Below, piece by piece: positions 21,677-32,654 of a DNA stretch of 64,000 nt; the first letter of the stretch is position 1; each line of letters begins with the position of its first letter. The position numbers and the translations under genes are program-made. The DNA lies in the NCBI GenBank assembly GCA_003008705.1, contig PDUO01000031.1, positions 620,001 to 684,000 of the forward strand. Direction: 5' to 3'. Below the pieces are notes generated by a model. The model had not been told where the DNA came from and searched no databases. It worked only from the letters and a program-made list of their open reading frames with translations. The DNA comes from Pezicula radicicola (Eukaryota > Ascomycota > Leotiomycetes > Helotiales > Dermateaceae).

Positions 21677-21769
21677 CATCTGTCCTTGTTTGAGTTGTTT
21701 GATTGAAAACATAGTATTTGGAGTTTTGTTAATAGTATGAGATGGGGTAGGAAGGAGGGTCACCACTAA

Positions 21770-22324
21770 GCATGCTAGCTAATCTAGTCATCGTAAAACG
21801 AAACCTTTAATGATTGATGTCTGAGTCTAGCACTTTATTTTACATCGGTAGATAGCGCTACAAGTGAGGTAAAATACATGCATACGTCAATGGTGTAATA
21901 GAAGCGCGATCATAGAAAAGTTTGTTGGTTTATGTACATACAGCTACTTCTATTCGATTTATTGAGTATCTACAAATAAAAGCTGCATTCCAACTAACTA
22001 CGTGGAAATACATTAGATCTTTTAATTTACACTAGGTTAGATTTTAGCTTAATTCTACTACTATAGTATTACTTCTTAGAGTCTATTTTGTAATTCAATC
22101 TAGGCTCTAGCTCTAATTCTAACTATTGCTCTAGTCCTCATCTAGCTGGTATATAAAAAGCTACGTCGTTGTATAGTTTCGCTTTAGAATTTTCTATTCA
22201 CGTCTGTCTGGACGATAGACACTCTCCACAAACTGAATTTCGTATTGACCACACACAGCTTTTGATCTCATCCAGAAACGGCGTATGACTTCTCGAGTAC
22301 GTGACTCTTGGCGCAATGGTTTCC
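21770..22324. other. AT-rich intergenic stretch
   Basis: 555 bp, very AT-rich from 21840 to 22200 with repeated CTA/TAG-rich words (for example CTCTAGCTCTAATTCTAACTATTGCTC), resembling decayed repeat DNA. No gene seen. Confidence 0.4.
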
Positions 22325-23523
22325 TTATGCCATTGAGTCGCCTTCCTTCTCGACTTGCCGATCTGTAGTTTTGTTCCTGACTTCAGTCTTCCACAAAGAT
22401 CCAAAGGACCCAAATACTGATCCTAGCACAAGGACTATCCCACAGCACAACTAGAATAACCGGTAAGCATATCGTCTAATTCAGATGTTTTGTTCCGAAC
22501 TAACCTGGTAATTTATGGCACGAGGGGAGAAGAATAAAGGAATTGTTGAAGCTGTCAGGAATCCCAGACCCTGGGCATAGTTCTTCGCAACAGTGCTTGT
22601 CAGGTGGACACACCAAGCAACAAGAAAGCCTCCAGTGGCCTGCAATATAACCAAAACCCAGACAAGTTCATGGTATCCCCGGAAAAAATCCTTGAGGCCC
22701 GACTCCGACCGCCATAGGAGACCCAGGGTGGCACAAATACAACTATACCACGCCAGTTGAGCATTACGAACCATGAAACTATTCGATGATTTCAAGATTG
22801 TCTCCATATAGACACCGGCGAAAGCGACACAAAAGCCCGCAAACAGCATTGATGACACCCCAGAGATCGCACTATGTGAATGTGGTAATATTATTGACGA
22901 GTTTGGCGATCTGGGGGTTGAGCCAACTTGGACGAGGACGATCCCCACGGCCATTAGAATCAAGCAGAGCCATTGCTGTGGATGGAAGGACTGGTTGATC
23001 AAGATCGTACTAAATATGGGTGTCGTGATGATCTTGACCTGTGATAGCATCATGTAAGGAAGGATATCAAGGTTATATGCGCCAATGCTCTGACTGGTTG
23101 TGGCAAGGGTGTAAAGAATCGCCGGAATGGCAGATTTGTGGTGGCCACTCAGAACGGTCCCCCAAAACGAATGTGATAGCGACGTGGATGGCGTACGGAG
23201 AAGATCCCAGGCAACACAAGTCGATGAGATGGTGAGCTTGAGAGCTTCTGATAGAATAATGACAGTGAGCGGCTCATATCGTAAATCATCATTGTCCGAC
23301 CGAGACTGCAATTTGTGCTGCAACTACATATAGTGATTTAAGTCTCAGCTGTGGAAAATCAGAAAAAAGGCTGACATACCATCATCGATGCGGCGTTTTG
23401 AAGAGCTAGCTACGTAGCATACTTCATTAGTTTTTGGTCTTCAAGGAGTTGAGGCATACTTACCGCACACAGCCCGGCGGCCGCACTTGTTTTGAGACGA
23501 TATGGACGGCTGTTGTCCATCAT
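22325..23523 (-). CDS. nucleotide-sugar transporter (UDP-galactose/UDP-GlcNAc type)
   Basis: Four exons: 23464-23523, 23380-23409 (only 30 bp), 22505-23323 and 22325-22450, encoding 344 residues. The micro-exon supplies LALQNAASMM, the family N-terminal motif. The last exon, past the apparent stop, adds LCCGIVLVLGSVFGS, matching the final membrane helix of PF04142 proteins. Conserved GAYNLDILPYMMLSQVKIITT-type and MAVGIVLVQ stretches are visible, and about ten hydrophobic segments can be counted. It should exchange a UDP-sugar for UMP across the Golgi membrane. The substrate is not readable from sequence. It neighbours a Golgi-type glycosyltransferase gene, which fits a shared glycosylation role. 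The tandem ATG at 23523 was taken as the start. Confidence 0.85.
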
Positions 23524-24316
23524 GCTCGCCGTCGCCAGATCGCTAATCAAAGCGTGTTGACTTATGAGGAAATTTCTTGCTTCTTCCTCATTACTATGTT
23601 CTCATGAAAGCCTGATGGTAAATCTATCAATTGCGTATTCCTGCATGTAGCCTAGCACAAAGCGACCATGAATTTCCTTGTCGTGGGTGAGTTCGAGAAA
23701 CAATACGAAAGGTTAGGGGTCCTCGAGACTAAGTAGAACTGGCATGCAATAGGCGAGTACGAGCTGCAGCGCACTTGGCGTTCCTAATATAGCATTGGCT
23801 CATAACAAGAGATGGTGAACCATGGCGGATTTTGCTAGACTATGGATTATGCTGAGATCTAGTCCAGCAGCAGCCCGTTTTGCGGCCGAGTTTTCCCCCT
23901 TTATTACAGTATTTTCTCCTTCGTTCATACTTCTGGTATTTTAGTTTCAATCATGTCTTCTCTTATCTTGGAAGGTTAAGCCTTCTGACTACTTGTGCAG
24001 AATATGTCGTTTCAGGATGAAAGCCGTCAAGCCGAAAGCCTCTACAACTTGTTTGAAATACCTCTTGGGAGAATGTTCAAGTCGAGAAGAGAAGAGAGGA
24101 GTCAGGGTTTCTGCAAGATGCTTCAAAATTGGAGGGACCGATGGACATGTCAGAAACTGAGGCTGTTCAATCAGTCAATTCTGAGAACACGCGTCATGAA
24201 TGCTAGCTTTGGCTTGCAGCATACCACTGCGTCGCCGTCTCTACATTGGTATCTTCCTTTATACACGTCCGTGCTAGCCTATCTATATCAACTTCCAAAA
24301 ACTCGGGGCACAATTC
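23524..24316. other. intergenic stretch
   Basis: 793 bp between two genes on the minus strand; it carries the transporter promoter. An open frame at 23995-24387 runs antisense into the glycosyltransferase end and is not gene-like. Confidence 0.4.
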
Positions 24317-25497
24317 CTACGTGGCCAGGACACCGCATTTTAACTCTTTTTCGCGATCGTACGTTTCATAGAAATCCTTCCACATAAACTGGTCTGCACA
24401 CCTAGGCCTGTCTGGTCGCTCAACGTCGTCTGGCGGACAAATTGGCAGCACCGAGTTCAACTGTGCCGAGGTATGAGGTTTCCACGGCTTGGGCAACGGC
24501 CAGTCACTGAAATGAACCAGGTAGGCTCTTGACACCTCGCCCATGGCGTTCCACTCCTCATCCTCGTCCTCAGCGAGGTACTTTTGGTGACTAGTAGCAC
24601 GGAACTCGCCGGTTAGTAATGCCAGCCGTCGGTGTGGCAGAATCATGGCAGAGTCGCTGAAAAGATGATTGATCACCTCCATATCGAAATCACCCGACGA
24701 AAGGGCCTCTTGAACAATCCTCTTATACCGCCCTTCATTTGGTTCGAGCAGTATAACGTGGGATCCAAGAATCTGGTTCTTGAGGGAAGCGTCTTTTTCA
24801 TTGAGCCAGTAGGCACGAGGCACGGCGATGGGGGCGAGCGGAGCGAGGAAATAGTGATCCATGTTATTTAGCACTAGTGAATCCGAGTCAAAGGCTAGAA
24901 CCCGGGTATATTCGGTGAGCGCAAACGCGTGGAATTTCGTGAGACTGTTAGCCCAAGTTGGGTCTCCATGGGTCGTGGATAAGACGTCAAACGGCCGCAT
25001 ATTGAGTTGTGGATAGTTGACACAAACGGCTTGAATCGCAGCGAACTCATGAGGCGCAATTCCCTGGCGGATAGCCGTCAGCGTTGCGATGGTTGTTTGA
25101 AGGGGCGACTTGACTTACCTCGTCATCCCAGGTTTTTGGATAAATCAACACCATATCGTAACGGACACCGAACATTTTGAGGCGCGAGAAGTTGATAATC
25201 TAAGGACAGCAGAATTCCTGTACTCAGCAGTCTCTTTCAGCCGGTCGATTGGCTCTCACTCACCGTATTGCATAGATAGTCCAAGTCTGTAGCGTATTGA
25301 ACATACGCGAATCGTGGTTCAAGCTGCTCGGTCGTCCAGCCTGGAAATATGGTTGTGGACTGATTAGTTGAGGAGCTCGTCAGTATCCGAATAGGTGATT
25401 TGAATCCAACAGCGGCCTCGTAAGTCGCCGCCACGGAGATCACAAATACTACCACTGCGCAGGCCGCGATGATGGCTCTTCTTGAGGAGAGAAACAT
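24317..25497 (-). CDS. type II membrane glycosyltransferase (GT8-like / GNT1-like)
   Basis: Three exons: 25264-25497, 25119-25199 and 24317-25063, encoding 353 residues. Residues 8-26 (AIIAACAVVVFVISVAATY) form an N-terminal signal anchor, so the catalytic part faces the Golgi lumen. The region AYVQYATDLDYLCNT begins the nucleotide-sugar fold, and the metal-binding DxD appears as AFDSDSLVL. Later SDSAMILP and QFMWKDFYE are conserved in fungal relatives of yeast alpha-N-acetylglucosaminyltransferase GNT1 and of glycogenin-like enzymes. The donor sugar cannot be assigned. Exon joins at 25264/25199 and 25119/25063 are both phase 0 with canonical splice sites. Confidence 0.85.
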
Positions 25498-25879
25498 AAT
25501 GGGATCAACACGCCGTTGGCTGTGGTAGGAATATCAAGAAGCAGATTATGTCGCGTGCTCATGTGAGGATATAAAATATTAAGGATGTTCAATAAAGTGG
25601 CATTGCCAAGCATAAACCCTGCATTTGTACTTCGTATAACTACAACGGAGGTTCCCCACTTGGAGGCTGTGGCCTTCTACAAAAGCCTCTTAGTCAGCGG
25701 CATTAACTCTTCGAATAGCCTTGGCTTCTTTCTCTCCGGAGGCGGAGCCCATGTCATCTACGAAGAGCACGGCTTGTTGAGCCGGGGCAACCAATGAGCG
25801 AGGAGATCGAAAGTAGGGAGCCTGACAATATCTCTCGAAGTAAATCTTTACTGCCTTCTACCGACCCGCAATTGGGAAG
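25498..25879. other. intergenic stretch
   Basis: 382 bp upstream of the glycosyltransferase; it contains its promoter. A short frame at 25585-25797 is not recognisable. Confidence 0.35.
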
Positions 25880-26324
25880 AAGACGAAGCTCCTACAAGTG
25901 TCATTGCTGCTCCTACTAGTGCTGCCAGTGGGGCATCCACGACATGCTATGAATGGCATTATGTTGGACAGAGTGAGAATTGTGGGTTTATTGAAACGAT
26001 TTATCAGATTACTTTTGCGCAGCTCCAGGCTTGGAACCCAAGTATCAACGATGATTGCACTAACCTCCTTCTCGATAAATCATGAGTTTCCTTCCTTTCC
26101 TATGCCTCCGTTCCCATGGTTGTTTTCTAGAACTCTGTTCACTCATTATTTGGGGTTATAGACACTGCGTGGCTGGTCCTACGATAACTACCAATGGGAC
26201 AATTCAGGGATCAAGTAACAGCACTAGCACCACCTTGGTTGCTAGAGATGCACATATTACTTCTGCGCCAAGGGCTTCGCAGAGATTTAGACACACCCAC
26301 CCTCATTTCCATGCACGTAGTTGA
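25880..26324 (+). pseudogene. LysM-domain gene relic
   Basis: One frame from about 25890 reads CYEWHYVGQSENCGF, then ITFAQLQAWNPSINDDC and TNLLL, the core of a fungal LysM domain (chitin or GlcNAc binding). It stops at TGA near 26083. A second frame near 26157-26324 resumes with GYRHCVAGP, the usual end of the same LysM, then a Thr/Ser-rich tail. No canonical GT donor joins the two parts in frame, and no start codon or signal peptide precedes them. LysM proteins are normally secreted and bind chitin fragments. I read this as a decayed gene or a remnant of a longer one; an unrecognised intron is the alternative. Confidence 0.6.
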
Positions 26325-26658
26325 GATACATATTCCCGTCAATAGTCGAAATTAAGTTGTGACATCAATATATTTCATGTACATAATTTTCAGAAAGGTG
26401 GTTTGGATGGCTCTATATTGTCGGAGGTTGGCTTTCTTTAGATGAATTTATTGGGAATGAAGAGAATATCAAGAAGCCATCTATATAACTCACTTGATGT
26501 GAATCTGAGAAACTAACTTGATATGAGTAACTCGCTTAGTTTGAGCAAACTAGTTAATTATATGACTTACCGGGGCACTTAAGCATAAGTGGTGTAGCTT
26601 ACTGTACTTGTACATAAGTAGACATTTGCACCGGACTAAAACTTGATACTCTGCTTAA
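26325..26658. other. AT-rich intergenic DNA
   Basis: 334 bp with no gene. Around 26485-26530 the words CACTTGA / ACTTGAT recur in degenerate form. Confidence 0.35.
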
Positions 26659-27086
26659 TAGAGGGTTTCAGTTGATATTTTTTATATGTAGACTTGGCTT
26701 CCTTAGCGAAAGAAGTATACCATACAGGTGCTATAGGCCTGTAGAAAAAAGATATCTGAATAATATCGGACTTAAAATGAAGGAAGAGCACGTCCTTAAG
26801 TAGGCCAATTAAAATATCAAGAAACCTCGCTAAGCTTAATATTTTCTACATATTATTTCTGCTTGATGTGCCCCATATTATGTGTTCATATTATAGGGCC
26901 TATCAAGGCCTAGCTCCTCCACTTCTACATATAAAAAATATCGGCTCCTCCACATTATGTGTGGCTTGCCTGTATGCTGTATTATGCAGACACTTGCACA
27001 AAGTATGAATTTTATATATACCTTAAACCTAAGAAGGAAAGAGGTGGGCCTGTCTACATATTTAAAATATCAACTGAAACCCTCTA
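26659..27086. mobile_element. 428-bp MITE-like element with 33-bp terminal inverted repeats
   Basis: Terminal inverted repeats at 26661-26693 and 27052-27084 match at 31 of 33 positions, begin GAGGGTTTCAGTTGAT, and are flanked on both sides by TA. A TA target duplication is typical of Tc1/mariner-type elements. No transposase frame lies between them, so it is non-autonomous or a remnant. The interior is AT-rich with smaller internal inverted words. Confidence 0.75.
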
Positions 27087-27263
27087 ATGGGAAAACCCTT
27101 CAACAAAGCCCTGCACTGTAACCTCCTTAGGAAGATTTATTATCAATGTATCCTTAACAAGCAAGGGATACACTTCACAGGTAGATAATCGCGTATATGT
27201 AAGGAATAAATAACGTTTCTTATAATCTAATATCTCAAGAGTCTTTATATTCCCTCCAGTCAT

Positions 27264-29266
27264 CTAGTGTATGAGACCCTCCTCTGCAGCTTTGATCTGC
27301 AAAGCCACAAACCTAGAGTAAATACGGCATAGTGCCAAACTACCACCCATAAACCAAAAGCCGGGATGACCGCTCGGTCTCCAGATCTATATACGATTAG
27401 TAAATGAGCAACTCAAAAGGAGAAAGAGAAAACTCACTGCATTAACCTCACCCTCCTCATCCAAATCCCAAACATCCTTACATCGCTCAGCAATAGCATC
27501 TCCAAAAATCTTGTTGACACTCGTCCTCATATTATCATATCCAGTCGCCAAAACCACAATATCAGCATCCAGCTTACTCCCATCCGCAAGTACCAAAGCA
27601 TGTTCCTCGAAATGCGAAATGCCACCAGGACTTTGCTTAACAGCAATCTTCCCGTCAATGATCAGTTGACTACATCCCACATCAATATAATACCCGCCAC
27701 CGCGAGTAATATATTTCCGATAAATACCACTCATATCATCACAAAAATCAAGCTTGAACCCAGCTTTAGTCAAACCTTCAATATTTTCCTTTTCAGCTTC
27801 CGTGATCCTGCTTGTGAGATCCACATTAAGTGCGAACTGGACGGGAATAGGTAGTGATTGTCCGGCGATATCAGCGTCTTCTATTGGTGGACCAGTCTCA
27901 TCGTACATGCCTTCATGCAGCATGAAAAGACCTTTCTTAGCCGAGATGACATATGTTCCACTTCGTTGAACCATAGTAACATTGGCACCATTCTCGTAAT
28001 AATTTTGAGAGATATCGTGGCCAGAATTACCAGTTCCGATAACGACCACTTTTTTCCCGGTCGAGTCGCCAGTGTAAGAGGCATCTCGATGTTCACTGCC
28101 GTGATACACAATTCCTTTGAAATCAGACTGGCCTGGAAATGTTGGGACCTTTGCTTCGCCTGCTTGGCCGGTACAGAAGATTACATGGCGAGGATGTATG
28201 ACTCGTGATGTTCCGTTTTCCCTGTTGATAGTTATGGTCCAGGTTTTTGTAGCGTCGTCGTACGATGCAGAATCACGTTTGGGCGATGATTTGAGCCAGA
28301 CGTTGAGCTCCATGACTGAAGCATAGGCTTCGAACCAATCTCCGAGCTTGTCTTTTGCTGTAAAGAGGGGCCAGTTTGTGGGGAATGGCATGTAGGCCAT
28401 GTGCGTATATTGAACTGGGTCATGCGTAACTAGAGTCTAAAAGTTGTTAGCAGTTTTCGAAATCCTTTGCAATTCTACTAACTCACTCGATATCGATGGC
28501 GCCAGTTGTCACCAACCCTCTCATTCTTGTCTACCAGCAGACAAGATACACCCATAGCTTGAAGCCGAGCGCCAGTGTTGAGTCCAGATTGTCCTATGAA
28601 AAGAATTAGACCGAGCTGTTTTTTGGTTGACAAAAGATCTGACTTACCAGCACCAACAATAAGTACGGCAGGTTCTTCATCCAAAAACTCTCGCTGTCTC
28701 TGTCTTCTCTCAAACCAATTTCCTTTGATAGAACCACCAATCAAAGAATTATTTCCACCATTTTGCCTTCGAATTCCAGAGTTATCCTCAAAACCCTTCA
28801 ATTCCTGCAAAGCAGTATAAATCATACACCCCTTCCAAGACCCATCAACATCCTGCAAAAGTCTCAACATCCCCGATCCCCTCCCAACCTTAGTTTCAAA
28901 ATCAAACATAGACTCAACCCATTCAACTCCATCAATAGGATTCCCAAGACTAGGTGCAAACTTGCCTGAGTCTCGAAGTTTGAGGTTGTGAGGTGTTGTA
29001 TGAGCAAGATTTGGTGATATGTATGAAGATACTTTGTCTAGTCCATGTAGTGTTCGGATATCCCAGGATAATGCAAACATGTCTCGCCACCAACAATCTT
29101 GATGCATGATACATGCAAATGATGCCATATCATTACTTTTCAACACGGTTTCTAAACTGATGATCCATTGTTGGGCGATTTTTTCAGGGGATAATCGGAT
29201 TGGTTCACGCTGTAAAGCGGGTTTTGGGAAACGTGGGAGTTGGATTGTGTGGCGTTCTGCAAACAT
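27264..29266 (-). CDS. flavin-containing monooxygenase with N-terminal NTF2-like domain
   Basis: Four exons: 28648-29266, 28487-28593, 27438-28436 and 27264-27386, encoding 615 residues. Residues about 20-160 resemble an NTF2/SnoaL-like domain (IAQQWIISLETVLKSND, MHQDCWWRD). The 28648/28593 join rebuilds the FAD motif VLIVGAGQSGLNTGARL; then come VGDNWRHRY, the FMO-type FKGIVYHGSEH, the NADPH motif GTGNSGHDI and LATGYDNMR. The last exon adds WRPSGHPGFWFMGGSLA, the normal C-terminus. It is an FAD/NADPH oxygenase; the substrate is unknown. A longer frame extends upstream to 29413, but the ATG at 29266 fits relatives better. Confidence 0.88.
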
Positions 29267-30039
29267 TTTGAATTTGTAGAATTGAATAGTATGAAAATGA
29301 AAGTTGGGGAGGTGAAGAATGATGAAGTGACGAGAATTGGGGAACACGATGGCTTCTTTAAATATACTTGAAGAGTAAATTTGACCTGTAGACTTCGTAT
29401 GCGAGATGAACACATGCTCTTCTACTGTTCACATGTTTTACTACAGGTCACTATTTCCCAATTGGCGATAGAGAGCGACGGCGAGGACATGGCCCGTTTG
29501 GAATGGAGAGTGGGGTGGGAGACGGTGTGGGGTGCGGGGAAGACAACACGCCATGCCAAGAGTAGGGCTTCCACCTGACTGATGATCATACACAGTACTT
29601 TGAGTTTGAATTAATTGAGTTTGAGAAAATTGGCTACGTCTGAATAGTGCTACGTGGTTTGTTGGCATCCACAAGTCAGGCTTCAATAGTTGTAGACTTC
29701 AGAATTATTTTGCTTAGCGAGATAGTTTCAGGGACTTTCATTCCACCGGATATTTTCAATTGGCCTGAGACTTTTTGTGTAAAGTACTGACTAGTTCTTG
29801 CTGCCTCTAATGCAGTCCTGTAAATTTCCCAACAACTTTTTGCCTTGGAAAGGCAAACATATCTCAATAGTTAACGAGCCAAAATTAGATCTACTATTGA
29901 ATAGTCCAAGTCCAGAAATTACACAAGAAGTACACTATCAATCACTCATGACCATTCGTACTAAATAGTAAATCCACATAACAATAATTGACCCTTCAGC
30001 TTCATCTATACCTTACATCCAGTAATATTACAATACCAT
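29267..30039. other. intergenic stretch
   Basis: 773 bp between two minus-strand genes; it carries the monooxygenase promoter and the transporter 3' end. No gene-like frame. Confidence 0.4.
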
Positions 30040-31942
30040 TCACATATTCTCCACTTCCTCAATATGAGCAGCATTCCCTTTCACTGACGCAGAATCTACC
30101 TTATTTGTAGTAGCAACACGACGCATTTCAGCCTCAATAGCCTCCTGAGGTCTAGCTGTCGATTTCGCAATTTTATCTCCAATTGGGATGATAGTTTTGT
30201 GATTTGAGTCAATGTCAAAATATTCATCGAGGTCCTCTAATGTACGGTTTGCTGTCTCTGGATAGAGGAAATAAACGATTGGAACGAAGAGAAGGTTGAA
30301 GATTGCGAAGACTTGAAAATAAATTAGTGGGGTGTTGGATGAGTGTTTTAGTTAAAGAAGAAGCTTACTGATATAGAAGCGATATCCAATGTTTCTTATG
30401 CCGGTGGGTGTAAATTGGGTGCAGACGAAGCCAAAGAGCTATACCAGATTAGTAAGATTACTATTACGAAGTATGCTAGAGAGTATAGCTTACCCAGTTT
30501 GTTGCCGTAGCTGCCGCCGCGCCTCTAGTTCTCATTGCCAGAGAGTTCACTTCAGCTTGGTAGACCCAAGGTACCATCCCCCAAGTACAACCGAAAGCAG
30601 CATAGTAGAAGAATAAAAATGTGATACCAACAGCACCCCACTGCAAACGCGAGTTAGTTCAAGACTACGAAGATATCAATAGGGAGAAACTTACCTGGGT
30701 GGGAGCACTGGTGAGCTGAGAGATAGCAATAGCAACCATAACATATGCCAAACACTGAAGACCAAGTCCACTCAACATAAGCGACCGACGTCCAAACCGC
30801 TCAATCATCCAGAAACATAGTCCAGACGAAATCATATAAGAAGTAGCATTACAACCCGTCAGAATCCTAGCAAGCAGCTCACTAAGACCAAGATTATCGG
30901 TGAGGATAATAGGGAAGTAATAATTGAGAGCATTGATCCCACCGAACTGTTGCATGAATTGTCCTCCGCATCCAAGGATAAGTCGCTTCAGATGTCCTGA
31001 CCGATCTCGTGCGAAGATTACTTCTTTGAATGTGATGGCTGATTGTTTTTCAATCTTGTATGATTCTTCGATTGATCGTAACTCCAGTAGTACTGCTGGA
31101 TCATCTAATTCTAAATCTTTGCCTAAATATCGGCGGAGTGACTCTTGCGCGTCGCCTAATCTGTCACGCATAACAAGCCAACGTGGAGATTCTGGTACGA
31201 GTGGTAGTAACAGCACAAGTGCAGTTGCTGGTACAAGCTAGAGTCTCTTTATTAATGAGGACTTTGTATGTTGACTAGAACCTTACCTACCTGAAGTGCA
31301 AGTGGAAGCCTCCATTGGGCCCCATTACTGATAAACGAACACCCAAGTGTAAGCCAGCTCGCCAGACAATAAAACACAACATTATGGAGGACGACAATGA
31401 CAGATAATTTGCCTCGTCGTGGTCCTCTGCAGGATTCGGCTTGGAATACTCCACAGGTCGAACTAGTCATACCTGTGCAAACTCCCGTATTAGTCAAAAA
31501 GAACTTCTCGCTTGAAGGACTTTCGTACCATTTCCAAACCCATTTATTACTCGACCTATGATGAACTGTGGAAGCCCCGTGGCAGAGAATTGAAGGATAG
31601 CACCAATTGCAGAGATCCCAGCGCCAGTCCTCAAAGTATTTTTACGGCCGAGACGATCACCGAATAATGCCGCAAGAAGACATCCAACAAGATTTCCCAG
31701 CTACAGACCCCATTAGCATGCATTAAGTTACTCCTTCAAACAAAACTTACGGAGAAGCAGCTAGCTGTGATGCCTTGAATATCTGAATCGCGTGTCTGTG
31801 GAAAGGTTTTGACGAAATCTGACCCGATCAAGATGCCTGAGATGACACCCTGATCATATCCATACCAAGCTTGTGCTGCTGCATTTGCTGCAGTGAGAAC
31901 AATTTCCAGAGACGGACCACTGAGCTTGCTTTTAGAAACCAT
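30040..31942 (-). CDS. MFS sugar transporter
   Basis: Seven exons: 31751-31942, 31529-31700, 31291-31472, 30695-31237, 30494-30640, 30369-30438 and 30040-30311, encoding 525 residues. Sugar porter marks: YGYDQGVISG in TM1, GDRLGRKNT after TM2, VPESPRWLV before the central loop, GGQFMQQFGGINALNYY in TM7, ERFGRRSLML, and VYFLYPETANRTLEDLDEYF at the end of TM12. It is a plasma-membrane proton-linked sugar carrier by family. The 45-residue C-terminal tail is hydrophilic. All exon phases agree. It lies between the flavin monooxygenase and a divergent Zn2Cys6 regulator. Confidence 0.93.
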
Positions 31943-32654
31943 CGTGACAAAATTTCGAAGAAAGTGGGTTCAACCAAAAGTTGTAATCTCTATACTTAGT
32001 GATATTCTTTTGCGAAGAATTTCATAACTTCATATCAACAAATATCAGCGAGGTTAGCTTTTTATGTATGCCCATTTTTGCGGAGTACATTCTGGGGTAT
32101 GGGGTACAGGGAATAGTCGTCTTTGTAACAAGGCACGGACGAGAAAGGAAAAGCCGCAAGACTATTGTGGCTTGAAATTTAAGAACTTAACCTTGGCTGG
32201 ACGGGAAGAGATGGCCCGTAAACTATTAGTAAGTATGATATCAACAAAACAGGCGACGGCAGTCAAGGCTCCAGCCTAGACACATGCTTTTAAGCGAGCG
32301 CGAGGATCCGGGGAAGTGCGTCGGATATAATTTACCTGGCACCAGGTCCGCCCCCCACTCTCCATTCCTGCTCTGCGTTACAGACGACAACCCCACACTT
32401 GGCAGTATGACACTGTTATACGGAAGTACGAAGTGACACCGTCCTGCATGCAGCAAGGCCCAACTCGCATTTTCATCACCTCTGTTCTTCATCTTTAGCG
32501 GATTCTTTCTAAAAATTTCTCCACGAAAGTAGGATCAATCTGATCTATAGCGATGAGATATGTCTGTTAGGTCAGATACAGCTGGTGTTAGTGGTGGGGA
32601 AGTGAGTAAAGTTGTGTGAGTTACAAGTTGGATTTTCCTAGCCTTTGCTTCGTC
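31943..32654. promoter_or_regulatory. divergent region, MFS transporter / second regulator
   Basis: About 710 bp between outward-facing genes; the right limit depends on the uncertain start of the regulator. No gene-like frame on either strand. Confidence 0.35.

Larger units (their letters stand above)
21533..21685 (-). tRNA. tRNA-Leu (anticodon AAG) with two apparent introns
   Basis: Read on the minus strand. Acceptor GGACAGA (21679-21685) pairs over all seven positions with TCTGTTC (21534-21540), with one G-T wobble. Bases 8-9 are TG; the D-stem GCC/GGC, anticodon stem CCAGG/CCTGG, loop TT-AAG-G, a long variable arm with stem TCA/TGA, and the T-arm ATGGG-TTCGAGT-CCCAT all follow. The long variable arm, G37 and anticodon identify tRNA-Leu(AAG, read as IAG). 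Removing two inserts (21624-21676 and 21577-21594) leaves 82 nt, normal for tRNA-Leu. The first insert splits the molecule between positions 9 and 10, which also breaks the start of the A box; the B box GGTTCGAGTCC is intact. Identity is firm; whether the copy is functional is open. Confidence 0.85.

Noticed and set aside
21560..21766. 68-codon minus-strand frame over the tRNA
   Set aside because: The cloverleaf accounts for the sequence; the frame runs through tRNA stems and has no protein features.
22198..22413. 71-codon minus-strand frame near the transporter end
   Set aside because: It overlaps the transporter's last exon in a different frame; that exon supplies the conserved final helix.
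25585..25797. 70-codon + strand frame
   Set aside because: No domain, no start context, and it precedes only a pseudogene.
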